The notes beneath the pieces are model-generated. The model did no database searches. It saw only the letters and a program-made list of their open reading frames with translations, and was not told the DNA's origin. 64,000 bases of DNA from Streptomyces sp. WMMC500 (GTDB lineage Bacteria > Actinomycetota > Actinomycetes > Streptomycetales > Streptomycetaceae), in contig NZ_CP114905.1 of the NCBI RefSeq assembly GCF_027497195.1, positions 8,162,001 through 8,226,000 of the forward strand, read 5' to 3'. The position numbers and the translations under genes were made by a program. Shown one piece after another: positions 8,989 through 17,200 of the stretch. Numbering within the stretch: position 1 is the first letter of the stretch; each line of letters opens with the position of its first letter.

Positions 8989-10071
8989 TCACACCGCGGC
9001 CGCCCGGACGCACAGCACGTCCGGCAGGTGCGCGGCGAGCTGCTGCCAGCTCTCCCCCTCGTCGGCGCTGGCGAAGACCTCCCCGTTGCGGTTGCCGAAG
9101 TACACCCCCGCGGGGTCGGCGTCGTCGGTGCAGAGCGCGTCGCGCAGCACCGTGCCGTAGTGGTCCTCCTCCGGCAGCCCCGCCGACAGCGGCTCCCAGG
9201 TCGCCCCCGCGTCCGACGTGCGGTAGACCCGGCAGCGGTTCTCCGCGGGCACCCGGTCGGCATCGGCGGTGATGGGGAAGAGGTACGCGGTGTCGCCGCG
9301 CGAGGGGTGCGCGGCGACGGCGAAGCCGAAGTCCGAGGGCAGGCCGGCGCCGATGTCGGTCCAGGTGGCGCCGGCGTCGTCACTGCGGTAGACCCCCCAG
9401 TGGTTCTGCAGGTAGAGCCGGTCCGGGTCGACCGCGTCCCGGGCGACCTTGTGCACGCACTGGCCGAACTCCGGGTACTTCTCAGGCTGGAAGACCACCT
9501 GCACCCCGGAGTTCGACGGGGCCCAGCTCGCCCCGCCGTCCAGCGTGCGGTACACCCCGCCGGCGGAGACGGCGACCGTCACGGCCTCCGCGGCCCGCGG
9601 GTCGGTGACCACCGTGTGCACCGCGAGCCCGCCGCCGCCCGGCTCCCACTTCTCCCGCGTCGGGTGGTCCCACAGCGAGCGCACCAGCTCGAACGTCTCG
9701 CCGCCGTCCGCGGACCGGAACAGCCCGCCGGGCTCCGTGCCCGCGTACACCACGCCGGGCGCCTCGGCCCCCGCGGGCTGCAACTGCCAGACCCGCTCCA
9801 GCGAAGTGCCGGTGTCCTTCGGGTACTTCACCGGCTGCCGGCGGGGCTCCTCCCACGTGCCGCCGAGGTCGTCGGAGTGGAAGACCGACGGGCCCCAGTG
9901 CGCGCTGTCGCCGCCGGCGAGCACCCGGGGCACCGCCCCGCGGGTGTCGATGCCGACCGAATAGATCGCCTGGGCCCTGAAGTGCGGCCCGTCGAGCTCC
10001 CATGCACCGCCCCGGCGCCGTCCCAGGAACAGCCCCTTGCGCGTTCCGACCGCCATCACTACGTCCTGCAT
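8989..10071 (-). CDS. WD40/YVTN/BNR-repeat glycosidase-like protein
   Basis: 360 aa. The ATG at 10071 is fixed by a perfect GGAGGT 8 nt upstream; an upstream GTG-type extension to 10104 has no such site. BNR/Asp-box repeats recur through the protein: SADGGETFELV, LDGGASWAPSNSG, SDDAGATWTDIGAGLP, TSDAGATWEPLSAGLP and SADEGESWQQLAAHLP. The N-terminus (VMAVGTRKGLFLGRR) starts the propeller and no signal peptide is seen. The family is commonly annotated as exo-alpha-sialidase or oxidoreductase-like by fold. Sialidase catalytic residues (the Arg triad) are not obvious, so enzyme activity is doubtful. Confidence 0.8.
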   Translation of the reverse strand: MQDVVMAVGTRKGLFLGRRRGGAWELDGPHFRAQAIYSVGIDTRGAVPRVLAGGDSAHWGPSVFHSDDLGGTWEEPRRQPVKYPKDTGTSLERVWQLQPAGAEAPGVVYAGTEPGGLFRSADGGETFELVRSLWDHPTREKWEPGGGGLAVHTVVTDPRAAEAVTVAVSAGGVYRTLDGGASWAPSNSGVQVVFQPEKYPEFGQCVHKVARDAVDPDRLYLQNHWGVYRSDDAGATWTDIGAGLPSDFGFAVAAHPSRGDTAYLFPITADADRVPAENRCRVYRTSDAGATWEPLSAGLPEEDHYGTVLRDALCTDDADPAGVYFGNRNGEVFASADEGESWQQLAAHLPDVLCVRAAAV

Positions 10072-10164
10072 CCGGATCCACCTCCGTGGGACCTCGTCGT
10101 CCACGGGCCAGTCTGCACCCGGCCACTGACACCGCCCACGAGACGCGCGGAGCCCGGGCAGGAC

Positions 10165-10803
10165 CTAGGCCAGCTTCTCCATCCGACCGATCTCGCTCAC
10201 CTGCTGGGCGATCACCCCGGTCGCCAACTGCTCGACGTACTCGTTGTTGCCCTCGCCGAGCACCTCCTCGGCCATCGTCACCGCGCCCTCGTGGTGGGCG
10301 ATCATCAGCTTGAGGAACAGCGCGTCGAACTCCTCGCCGCGCGCCGCCCGCAGCCGGTCGAGGTCCGCCTCGCTCGCCATCCCCGGCATCGACGCGTGGT
10401 CGTGCCCGTGGCCGTCGCCGTCCCCCGGGTTCTCCTCCACCCACGCCTCCATCACCGCGATCTCCGGCTGCTGCCCGGCCGCGATCCGCTCGCCGATCCT
10501 GCGCACGTCCTTGGCGTCGGCGTGCTTCTTCGCCAGGTCGGTCATCACGACCGCCTGCCCGTGGTGTTCGATCATGCCGCGCATGTACGTGACGTCCGCC
10601 GCGTTGGGGCGGTCCTCGCCGCGCGCCTCGTCGACCTCGTCCGCGGGGATCGTGGCGGCCTCCTCGCCCGGCTTCCCGGGCGCGATGACGGATGCCCCGC
10701 CGTCGCCCCCGGCGTCGTCGGAGGAGTCGCCTCCGGTGCAGCCGGCGAGCAGCAGCGCTGCGGTGAGCGGGACGAGGGAGGCGAGTGCCCGGCGGTGCCG
10801 CAA
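10165..10803 (-). CDS. DUF305 lipoprotein (copper-associated family)
   Basis: 212 aa from TTG at 10803, chosen because GGAGG sits 5 nt upstream and because it places a clean lipoprotein signal at the very N-terminus (RHRRALASLVPLTAALLLAGC, lipobox LLAGC). An ATG at 10854 would add 17 residues before it. DUF305 is duplicated: YMRGMIEHHGQAVVM and LMIAHHEGAVTMAEEVL each carry the paired His that define the family and probably bind metal. A His-rich linker (DGDGHGHDHASMPG) lies between. The mature protein would be anchored to the outer face of the membrane. Members often sit near copper-resistance genes; none is seen here. Confidence 0.85.
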   Translation of the reverse strand: MRHRRALASLVPLTAALLLAGCTGGDSSDDAGGDGGASVIAPGKPGEEAATIPADEVDEARGEDRPNAADVTYMRGMIEHHGQAVVMTDLAKKHADAKDVRRIGERIAAGQQPEIAVMEAWVEENPGDGDGHGHDHASMPGMASEADLDRLRAARGEEFDALFLKLMIAHHEGAVTMAEEVLGEGNNEYVEQLATGVIAQQVSEIGRMEKLA

Positions 10804-10906
10804 AGTGACCTCCGTACAGGTGGTTCGGGCGTGGTGCCAGGTACGTCCTAGCACGGGCGTGCGCTGTCAGGACCAAAACTTTGCATTACGGCTGTGTTTC
10901 CATCTG

Positions 10907-10934
10907 TTGTTCTGTACATGCTTGGCGGGATACT
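10907..10934 (+). promoter_or_regulatory. Possible promoter of the LVIVD gene
   Basis: TTGTTC (10907-10912) and GATACT (10929-10934) are spaced by 16 nt in an AT-rich patch between the divergent DUF305 and LVIVD genes. The match is moderate only. Confidence 0.3.
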
Positions 10935-10978
10935 GCCTTGATTTCAACTGCCAAGGCGCCACCACAGGAGGGAATCAC

Positions 10979-12457
10979 GTGACGTCGTTGCACAGATCGC
11001 GCACGCGGCGCAGAGGTCTTGCCGCGGCCGCAGCCCTGATCGGGCTCGTGGGCTCGCTGCTGACCGCAGGTTCTGCGACGGCCATCCCGGGCCCGGGTGA
11101 CGAGCCGCTCGCCCCCAAGAAGCTGAGCAGTAGCGAACGGTCGCAGGCACAGGCCGCCATCGAGCGCGGTGACGTGCCGGGCGTGGACGAGATCGACAAG
11201 TCCGACAACATCGACCACGTCGCCCACGTGGACAAGCGCGCCCTGCAGGGCACCAACTCCGACATCGCCTTCCAGGGCCGCTACGCCTTCGCGGGCAACT
11301 ACGACGGCTTCGTCATCTACGACATCTCCAAGCCCAAGAGCCCGAAGATCGTCAGTGAGGTGCTCTGCCCCGGCTCGCAGAACGACGTGTCGGTCTCCGG
11401 CGACCTGCTGTTCCTGTCCACGGACTCCTCGCGCAGCGACGAGTCCTGCAACAGCACCACGCAGCCCGCCACGGAGAAGGACTCCTGGGAGGGCATGAAG
11501 GTCTTCGACATCAGCGACAAGCGCAACCCCGAGTACGTCGCCGCCGTCGAGACCGCCTGCGGCTCGCACACCCACACGCTGCTGCCCGAGCGCAGGAACA
11601 TCTACATCTACGTCTCCTCGTACTCGCCCAGCGACACCTTCCCCGACTGCCAGCCGCCGCACGACGGCGTCTCGATCGTCAAGGTGCCGCGGTACGCGCC
11701 GGAGCGCTCGGAGGTCATCGACTTCCCGGTGCTCTTCCCCGACGGCGGCAACCCGGGGAGCACGGGAAAGTCGGCCACGACCGGCTGCCACGACATCACC
11801 GCCTACCCGAAGCTCGACCTCGCGGCCGGGGCCTGCATGGGCGACGGCATCCTGCTCGACATCTCCGACCCGGAGGAGCCGGAAGTCATCGACCAGGTGC
11901 GCGACTCCGAGAACTTCGCCTTCTGGCACTCGGCGACGTTCAGCCAGGACGGCAGGAAGGTCGTCTTCACCGACGAGCTGGGCGGCGGTGGCGCGCCCAC
12001 CTGCAACGAGGAGATCGGCCCGAAGCAGGGCGCCAACGGGATCTACGACCTGAAGCGCCGCGGCCACGACTCCGAGCTGGTCTTCCGCAGCTACTACAAG
12101 ATCCCGCGGCACCAGGCGGACACCGAGAACTGCGTCGCGCACAACGGCTCGCTGGTCCCCGTGGCCGGCGGGCGCGACATCATGGTGCAGGCCTGGTACC
12201 AGGGCGGCGTCTCGGTCTGGGAGTTCACCGACTCCCGCCGGCCGAAGGAGATCGGCTACTTCGAGCGCGGCCCGCTGTCCGACACGGACCTCGTCGGCGG
12301 CGGCTCCTGGTCCGCGTACTACTACAACGGCTACGTCTACTCCAACGACATGGCCAAGGGCCTGGACGTCCTCAGGATCGACGACCGGCGCACCGACAGC
12401 GCGCGCTGGGTGTGGCTGCACGAGCTGAACACGCAGACGCAGCCCGACTACCGCTGA
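10979..12457 (+). CDS. Secreted LVIVD-repeat beta-propeller protein
   Basis: 492 aa from GTG at 10979 with AGGAGGG 6 nt upstream. The signal peptide (TRRRGLAAAAALIGLVGSLL, cleavage near GSATA-IPG) has twin Arg but lacks the strict Tat motif. The mature part carries LVIVD-type propeller blades: GRYAFAGNYDGFVIYDISKP, LFLSTDSS with MKVFDISDKRNP, ILLDISDPEEP, and VSVWEFTDSRRPKEIGYFE. Several Cys (CPGSQND, DESCNS, TACGSH, TGCHD, AGACMG, PTCNEE, ENCVAH) could form disulphides outside the cell. The function is unknown. The upstream 120 nt is unusually AT-rich for this chromosome and probably holds the promoter. Confidence 0.85.
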   Translation: MTSLHRSRTRRRGLAAAAALIGLVGSLLTAGSATAIPGPGDEPLAPKKLSSSERSQAQAAIERGDVPGVDEIDKSDNIDHVAHVDKRALQGTNSDIAFQGRYAFAGNYDGFVIYDISKPKSPKIVSEVLCPGSQNDVSVSGDLLFLSTDSSRSDESCNSTTQPATEKDSWEGMKVFDISDKRNPEYVAAVETACGSHTHTLLPERRNIYIYVSSYSPSDTFPDCQPPHDGVSIVKVPRYAPERSEVIDFPVLFPDGGNPGSTGKSATTGCHDITAYPKLDLAAGACMGDGILLDISDPEEPEVIDQVRDSENFAFWHSATFSQDGRKVVFTDELGGGGAPTCNEEIGPKQGANGIYDLKRRGHDSELVFRSYYKIPRHQADTENCVAHNGSLVPVAGGRDIMVQAWYQGGVSVWEFTDSRRPKEIGYFERGPLSDTDLVGGGSWSAYYYNGYVYSNDMAKGLDVLRIDDRRTDSARWVWLHELNTQTQPDYR

Positions 12458-12493
12458 TCGGCGCGCCCCGCTGATCCGCACCGCTCCGCCCCG

Positions 12494-12534
12494 CGCACCG
12501 GCGGTGGTCGCGTCCCGCGGCTACCGCCGGTGCG
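12494..12534. terminator. Hairpin terminator overlapping the tetR 3' end
   Basis: Arms CGCACCGGCGGT (12494-12505) and ACCGCCGGTGCG (12523-12534) are perfectly complementary, giving 12 bp with a 17-nt loop. It lies between the convergent LVIVD and TetR genes, and its right arm includes the last codons of the TetR gene. Confidence 0.65.
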
Positions 12535-13162
12535 TGGCCTGCACCGGCGTCCCGTCGGAGGGCAGCACGCCCTCCGGCGGCTCGCCGAGGTGCCAGTCCA
12601 GCCCGTAGCGCCGGAACAGCTCGCCGCGCAGCCGGTCGAGCGGCATCGGCACCCCCGGCAGCAGCAGCGCGAAGACCGCGCCCATGAGCTGCGCGCGCAG
12701 CATCGGGTACTCGGTGTCCGGGTCGGGCGAGCCCCAGCTCGCGACCGTCTCGCGCAGCAGGAACGCGAGCCGCTGCTGCTCCGCGCACTGGATGAACCCG
12801 TCCGCCTGCAGAATGCCGGCCATGTGGTGCCGCATGAGCACGGGGTGGTCCTGCGAGAGGCCGAGGACCGCGTCGATGGCGCGGGCCATCCGCTCCTGGC
12901 CGTCCTCCGTGCGCGACGGGCGCTCCAGCGCCTCCGCGAGCGTAAGATGCATCAACCTGTGCACGGCGGACTGCACCAACTGGCGTTTGCCGGGGAAGTA
13001 GTACGACACGAGACCGCGCGCCGACCCCGCGCGTTCCGCGATGTCTCCCAAGGTCGTGCCCTCGAAGCCCCGTTCGTCGACCAGCTCCACCGTGGCCTGC
13101 AGCAGACGCTCCCGGGAACGCCGTCGGAGTTCTTCATTGACTGCGGGCCTGCGGGGGGACAT
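12521..13162 (-). CDS. TetR/AcrR family transcriptional regulator
   Basis: 213 aa. The N-terminal helix-turn-helix (RERLLQATVELVDERGFEGT followed by LGDIAERAGSARGLVSYYFPGKRQLV, about residues 15-60) is typical of TetR; the rest is a helical ligand domain of unknown effector. AGGAG lies at good distance from ATG 13162. A perfect inverted repeat overlaps its -10 (13181-13197), so autorepression is likely. It is convergent with the LVIVD gene and divergent from a structured intergenic region leading to the DUF402 gene, so the target could include the rightward transcript. Confidence 0.88.
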   Translation of the reverse strand: MSPRRPAVNEELRRRSRERLLQATVELVDERGFEGTTLGDIAERAGSARGLVSYYFPGKRQLVQSAVHRLMHLTLAEALERPSRTEDGQERMARAIDAVLGLSQDHPVLMRHHMAGILQADGFIQCAEQQRLAFLLRETVASWGSPDPDTEYPMLRAQLMGAVFALLLPGVPMPLDRLRGELFRRYGLDWHLGEPPEGVLPSDGTPVQATHRR

Positions 13163-13178
13163 CCTGTAACTCCTGCCT

Positions 13179-13208
13179 TCACTGGCTGAGAGCCAGTATA
13201 CTCAGTGA
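13179..13208. promoter_or_regulatory. TetR operator over a bidirectional -10 element
   Basis: ACTGGCT-GAG-AGCCAGT (13181-13197) is a perfect inverted repeat; an outer pair TCACTG/CAGTGA spans 13179-13208. The palindrome AGTATACT (13195-13202) supplies a TATACT -10 on both strands (minus 13195-13200, plus 13197-13202). The minus-strand copy is well placed for the TetR gene. Binding here should block both directions. Confidence 0.6.
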
Positions 13209-13453
13209 GGCTTCCGGCACCGACGTGAGCATGTCCGGTGCCGGGCGGAGCGGTGGGCTCGGGCGATGCGGGGGATCGCCTGAGCCCACCCTGCCCGTGG
13301 CAGAGAATTTTTCTTCCTGCCGGGAACCCGGAGCCCACGTCGGCCGTTTGACGGTGTGAGGCCCCGCGCTCCCCCGTCGCGGGGCCTCACCAATTGCCCC
13401 GCGGGCGGCTCGCCCCGGCGGAGTGCCCGGGGGACGCGCACGGGAGGAAGGGC
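13209..13453. other. Highly structured intergenic region with four stem-loops
   Basis: No gene is seen. Four stable hairpins follow each other: CCGGCACCG/CGGTGCCGG (13214-13244), a 16-bp stem with one G-U pair (13252-13290), CTGCC-CGT-GGCAG (13291-13303) followed by AGAATTTTTCTT, and a perfect 13-bp stem (13356-13390). The third looks like an intrinsic terminator on the plus strand, so a short untranslated plus-strand RNA starting near 13208 is possible. Confidence 0.4.
13356..13390 (+). terminator. Perfect 13-bp hairpin, terminator or attenuator upstream of DUF402 gene
   Basis: GTGAGGCCCCGCG (13356-13368) and CGCGGGGCCTCAC (13378-13390), loop of 9 nt. No annotated gene ends here, so it either terminates a short upstream RNA or attenuates transcription into the DUF402 gene, which begins 64 nt downstream. 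Confidence 0.5.
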
Positions 13454-13942
13454 ATGCTGACACCGGGCCGCGAGGTCGAGGTCACGCTGGTCAAGCAGCT
13501 CCGGCCGGGTCTGAGTTACCCGGCCGTCGTCGTCCGCGACGACGGCAACCACGCTGTCGTACGGGCCCCCTGGGCCGGCTCGAAGGAGCGCGACGCCGGG
13601 TACGTGCGCTTCGAGCGGGGCGACGTGTGGACCGAGCACTTCTGGCGCGACCGCTGGTACTCGGTCAAGGAGATCCACGCCGCCGACGGCCGCCTCAAGG
13701 GCTGGTACTGCGACGTGGCCCGGCCCGCCCGCGTCGACGAGGACCGGGTCACCGTGCACGACCTGGAGCTCGACCTCTGGCTCTCCGGCGACCGGCAGAC
13801 CCTCCTCCGGCTCGACGAGGACGAGTTCGTCGCCAGCGGCCTGCCCGAGCGGGACCCCGGGACCGCCGCCCGCGCCCGCGCCGCGCTCGACGAGCTGGAG
13901 GACCTGGCCCGTGCCGGTCTCGACGAGCTGCTGGCCGCCTGA
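13454..13942 (+). CDS. DUF402 (FomD-like) protein
   Basis: 162 aa from ATG at 13454 with GGGAGGAAG upstream. The DUF402/FomD barrel is recognised by the ordered motifs RFERGDVWTEHFWRDRWYSV, LKGWYCDVARPA and VHDLELDLWLSGD...LLRLDEDEF. The conserved Tyr, Lys, Asp and Glu of these segments bind metal and substrate in FomD, a nucleoside-diphosphate-type hydrolase. The family is broadly cytosolic and usually acts on nucleotides or modified nucleotides. The next gene begins 1 nt after its stop, so the two are translationally coupled. Confidence 0.85.
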   Translation: MLTPGREVEVTLVKQLRPGLSYPAVVVRDDGNHAVVRAPWAGSKERDAGYVRFERGDVWTEHFWRDRWYSVKEIHAADGRLKGWYCDVARPARVDEDRVTVHDLELDLWLSGDRQTLLRLDEDEFVASGLPERDPGTAARARAALDELEDLARAGLDELLAA

Positions 13943-13943
13943 C

Positions 13944-14717
13944 GTGGCCGTGCACGACGCGGCCCGCCCGCTCCTCGACCGCTTCCTCGCCGCCCTGCGC
14001 ACCGCCGTGCCGCTGGAGGCCCTGTGGGCCCACGGCTCGCTCGCCCTCGGCGACTACCGGCCGTACCGCAGCGACCTCGACCTCATCGCCGTCGTCCGCG
14101 AGGACGCCGGCGCCGACCCGGCCGCCCGCGAGCGGCTGAAGGCGCTGCACCGCAGGCTCCACCGCGAGGTGCCGCTCGCCGCCAAGCTGCACTGCTCGTA
14201 CGTCGCCGTGGACCGCCTCGCCGGCGCCGGCCTCGACCACCTCACCTGGGCCCACGCCGAGCTCTTCAGCCGCCCGGTCACCCCCGTCACCCGCCGCGAG
14301 CTGCACACCGGCGCGCTCGTGCTGCACGGCCCCGGGCCCGAGGGGCTGCTCCCGGCGCCGCCGGACGCGGAGTTGCGGGCGTTCATCCGCAAGGACCTCG
14401 CGGAGTACTGGCTGCCGACGACGGCAAAGAAGCGGCTGTGGCTGCGCGACGTGTGGGTCGACCTCGGCCCGGTCACCGTCGCCCGCGCCGGCGTCACCCT
14501 GCGCGAGGGCCGGCTGATCACCAAGGGCGAGGCCCTCGACGTCCTCGCCGCGACCGGCGCCCCCGCGCGTCTGGTCGCCGACATCCGCGACCGCCGCTAC
14601 GCCGAGCACCCGGCCCGCACCGCGCCGCTCTGGCGCCTGCGCCGCGCCACGCTGGCCCGGGAGTACGTCCGCTCGCGCATCCCGGTCACCCTCGCGGAGC
14701 CCGACGCCACCGCTTGA
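13944..14717 (+). CDS. Nucleotidyltransferase-fold protein (aminoglycoside adenylyltransferase-like)
   Basis: 257 aa from GTG at 13944, right after the DUF402 stop; a GTG two codons later is also possible. The polymerase-beta-type motif is ALWAHGSLALGDYRPYRSDLDLIAVV, where GS and the DLD pair bind nucleotide and metal. The C-terminal two-thirds is helical with a DUF4111-like organisation (LHTGALVLHGPGPEGLLPAP, AEYWLPTTAKKRLWLRDVW). The family transfers nucleotide to small molecules including aminoglycosides, but most Streptomyces members are uncharacterised and resistance should not be assumed. It is probably co-expressed with the DUF402 protein. Confidence 0.82.
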   Translation: MAVHDAARPLLDRFLAALRTAVPLEALWAHGSLALGDYRPYRSDLDLIAVVREDAGADPAARERLKALHRRLHREVPLAAKLHCSYVAVDRLAGAGLDHLTWAHAELFSRPVTPVTRRELHTGALVLHGPGPEGLLPAPPDAELRAFIRKDLAEYWLPTTAKKRLWLRDVWVDLGPVTVARAGVTLREGRLITKGEALDVLAATGAPARLVADIRDRRYAEHPARTAPLWRLRRATLAREYVRSRIPVTLAEPDATA

Positions 14718-14791
14718 CGGGGAGCGTGCGCAGTTGTGCGTGCGCGGTCCCGCGCGCTTCCCCACACCCGGACCCGGCCGGACGCCCCGCC

Positions 14792-15490
14792 TCAGCCGAC
14801 GAGCCCCAGCACCGGCCGCAAGCCGTCCGGGCGTTCGCCGGCGGGCAGGTGGTCCACCGGGAAGTAGCCGCAGCCCAGGGCCGCGGCGCCGCCGTCGGCG
14901 CGGCGGTCGTCGCCGACCATCAGCACGTCCTGCGGCGCCTGCCCCAGCGCCTCGCACGCGGCCCGGAACAGCCGCGGGTCCGGCTTCTGCACCCCGTGCT
15001 CGCAGGACAGCGTGTACGCGTCCACGTATGCGTCGAGGCCGTGCGCGCGGAACACCGGCCGCAGGTCCCAGCCGATGTTGCTCACCACCCCCACCCGCAC
15101 GTCGCGCTCCCGCAGCCCGCGCAGCACGGCCGCCGCGTCGGGGTACGGCTCCCACGCCGCCGGCGCCATGTGCCGCTCGTACAGCGCGTCGTACACCGCG
15201 TCCGGCCACGGCAGCGGAACCAGCCGGGCCAGGGCCGTGTACGCGGCCCGGTGCCGTTCCGCGCCGCGGTCCCGGGTCCGCCACATCTCGTCCAGCCACT
15301 CCGGTACGCGCTCGGGGAACGCGCCGCCCGGCAGTGCGCCGGCGCGCTCCAGCGCGGCGGCGTAGCGCGTGCACGCGGCGTCGTCGGCGGCCACGCCCGC
15401 GGCGCCGAGCGCGGCGCGCAGCCAGCGCTCCGCGGGCTCGATGCGGAACAGCGTCCCGGAGAAGTCGAAGAGCACGGCCTTGGGACTCAT
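14792..15490 (-). CDS. HAD-superfamily hydrolase, subfamily IA
   Basis: 232 aa. Motif I is VLFDFSGTLFRIEP: the nucleophile is present, but the second acidic residue of the usual DxD is Ser (DFSGT), a variant found in some HAD groups such as phosphonatase-like enzymes. Motif II is VGVVSNIGWDLRPV, motif III includes the Lys of VQKPDPRLFRAACEA, and motif IV is VLMVGDDRRADGGAA. The start overlaps the stop of the upstream PAP2 gene by 4 nt (ATGA), so the two are coupled. The substrate is unknown. Confidence 0.83.
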   Translation of the reverse strand: MSPKAVLFDFSGTLFRIEPAERWLRAALGAAGVAADDAACTRYAAALERAGALPGGAFPERVPEWLDEMWRTRDRGAERHRAAYTALARLVPLPWPDAVYDALYERHMAPAAWEPYPDAAAVLRGLRERDVRVGVVSNIGWDLRPVFRAHGLDAYVDAYTLSCEHGVQKPDPRLFRAACEALGQAPQDVLMVGDDRRADGGAAALGCGYFPVDHLPAGERPDGLRPVLGLVG

Positions 15491-16176
15491 CCGCGGACCT
15501 CCACCCGATCCTCGCGCGCGGCCGGTGCCCTCGCGCCGTACGCCACCGCCGTGATCGCCGCGACCGCGGCGCCCATCAGGGTCCCGCCCACCACGTCGCT
15601 CAGCCAGTGCACCCCGAGCCACACCCGGGTGAAGCACACGCCCGCCACCGACACGGCCGCCGCCGTCCACGCGGCGTACCTGAGGCCCGGCGGCACGCCG
15701 TCCGCGCGGCCCAGCACCCACAGCAGCAGCCCGCAGACCAGCGCGACGGTCATGGCGTGCCCGGAGGGGAACGCGGCGTGCGAGGCGGAGTCGACCGGGT
15801 CGCTCCACTTCGGCCGGTCGCGGCCGACCGCCGCCTTCATGCCGTACTGCAGCACCCAGCCCACCGCGACCGCGCCGGCCAGCCACAGCGGCAGCCGCCG
15901 CGCGCCGCGCCACAGCAGCCAGAGGATCACGGCCAGGATCAGCAGGCGCATCGTCGCGGGGTCCCAGACCCAGTCGGTCAGCACCCGGTTCGCCCTCGTC
16001 CAGCCGGGTTCCGACACGGCGGCCGAGTGCAGTCGCCGCGCGACGCTCCGGTCGGTGTCCGTCAACGGCTGCCAGGTGGCGGCCACCAGAGCCGTGAGCA
16101 GGGCGCTCAGCAGCGTGAGGACGGCGGCGGTGGTGCGCAGGGCGGGGGAGGGGTGGCGCGGCGCGGCGGCTGTCAC
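15487..16176 (-). CDS. PAP2-superfamily membrane phosphatase
   Basis: 229 aa with about six membrane spans. The three PAP2 motifs are present: KAAVGRDRP (motif C1), FPSGHAMTVA (C2) and RVWLGVHWLSDVVGG (C3), with the Ser-His-His charge relay. It would dephosphorylate a lipid such as undecaprenyl pyrophosphate or phosphatidic acid at the outer membrane face. It overlaps the HAD hydrolase by 4 nt and starts 10 nt from the M56 peptidase stop, so the minus-strand genes 17128 to 14792 form one operon of M56, PAP2 and HAD. Confidence 0.88.
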   Translation of the reverse strand: MTAAAPRHPSPALRTTAAVLTLLSALLTALVAATWQPLTDTDRSVARRLHSAAVSEPGWTRANRVLTDWVWDPATMRLLILAVILWLLWRGARRLPLWLAGAVAVGWVLQYGMKAAVGRDRPKWSDPVDSASHAAFPSGHAMTVALVCGLLLWVLGRADGVPPGLRYAAWTAAAVSVAGVCFTRVWLGVHWLSDVVGGTLMGAAVAAITAVAYGARAPAAREDRVEVRG

Positions 16177-16186
16177 GCCGCCGACC

Positions 16187-17128
16187 CTACGTGAGCGCGC
16201 TGAGCCCCGGGCCGAATGCGACGAGCAGGGGTACGGCGGGCGCCGCCAGCGCGGCGACGGTCAGCCGCAGCCGGCGGGCCGGGGTGAAGCGCGGCGCCGC
16301 CGCCAGCAGCCGGTCGACGCGCTGCGGGAGGTGGGCGTGGTGACCGTGGCCGGGGCCGGGGCCGAACACGCCGCGCTCCTCGTTGAGTTCGACCAGCGCG
16401 GTGGCGAACGTCATCCGGCCGAAGCGGCGCGAGGCGACGTCGTCGGCGGCCAGTTCGCACAGCCGGTGCACCTCGTCGCGGAACGCCCGGAAGACGGGCA
16501 TGCGCGGCACGCCGGCGAGCGCGCCCGCGCAGTGCTGCAGCCAGTGGTGGCGCGCCCGGCTGTGCCCCTGCTCGTGCGCGAGCACCGCGTCGAGCTGGCG
16601 CTTCTTCAGCCGGCGCAGCGCGGCCGTGGTGATGATGAGCTGGGCGGCCTGCCGGCCGGGCAGCCACCAGGCGTCGGGCCGCTCGCCCTCCAGCACCACC
16701 AGCGGCTCGGCGCCGGTGTCCTCGCCGGGCAGCAGCGGCGCCCGGCGGCGCAGTTCCTCGCGGCGCCGGCGGTGCTGCGCGCGGGAGGTACGGACCTCGC
16801 GGACGAACATCACGGCCGTCCACAGCCCGCCCGCCGCCAGCGCCACGGCGAGCGCCGCGGCCCACGGGGCGCCGGTCGCGTCGCCGTACGCGTCCCGCAC
16901 CGCGGCCGGCGCCGGGGCGAAGACCCCGCTGTGCACCTGCGCCCAGGCCACGGCGGCGCTCAGGGACATGGCGAGCCCGCAGCACAGCAGCACTGCGGCG
17001 ACGACGCACTGCCACACCCACAGCGCCAGCACCGGCTCGCGCTCCGCCCACGCGGCGCGGGTCAGCAGCCGGGGCGCGACCGCGGCGACGAGGGCGGCGA
17101 TGGCCAGCAGCGTGAGCGGGATCACCAT
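16187..17128 (-). CDS. M56 family (BlaR1/HtpX-like) membrane metallopeptidase
   Basis: 313 aa. The zinc motif HEQGH lies in LDAVLAHEQGHSRARHHWLQ, and the third ligand Glu is likely in CELAADDVASRRFG. Membrane spans occur at the N-terminus (two), around residues 90-110, and at the C-terminus (TVAALAAPAVPLLVAFGP). M56 proteins cleave partner repressors in beta-lactam sensing when paired with a BlaI gene and a C-terminal sensor. Here there is no sensor domain and no adjacent BlaI gene, so the substrate is unknown. It heads the M56, PAP2, HAD operon. Confidence 0.85.
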   Translation of the reverse strand: MVIPLTLLAIAALVAAVAPRLLTRAAWAEREPVLALWVWQCVVAAVLLCCGLAMSLSAAVAWAQVHSGVFAPAPAAVRDAYGDATGAPWAAALAVALAAGGLWTAVMFVREVRTSRAQHRRRREELRRRAPLLPGEDTGAEPLVVLEGERPDAWWLPGRQAAQLIITTAALRRLKKRQLDAVLAHEQGHSRARHHWLQHCAGALAGVPRMPVFRAFRDEVHRLCELAADDVASRRFGRMTFATALVELNEERGVFGPGPGHGHHAHLPQRVDRLLAAAPRFTPARRLRLTVAALAAPAVPLLVAFGPGLSALT

Positions 17129-17200
17129 GTGATCAGCGTACGGAGCGGGGGCGCCGGCCGGTACGTGTGTGCCCGTGAAGTGACGGACGACACCGGGGAG

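Noticed and set aside
13944..14717. Aminoglycoside resistance gene
   Set aside because: Only the general nucleotidyltransferase fold is supported; nothing identifies a drug substrate.
16187..17128. beta-Lactam sensor BlaR1
   Set aside because: The M56 peptidase core is present, but no penicillin-binding sensor domain or BlaI gene.
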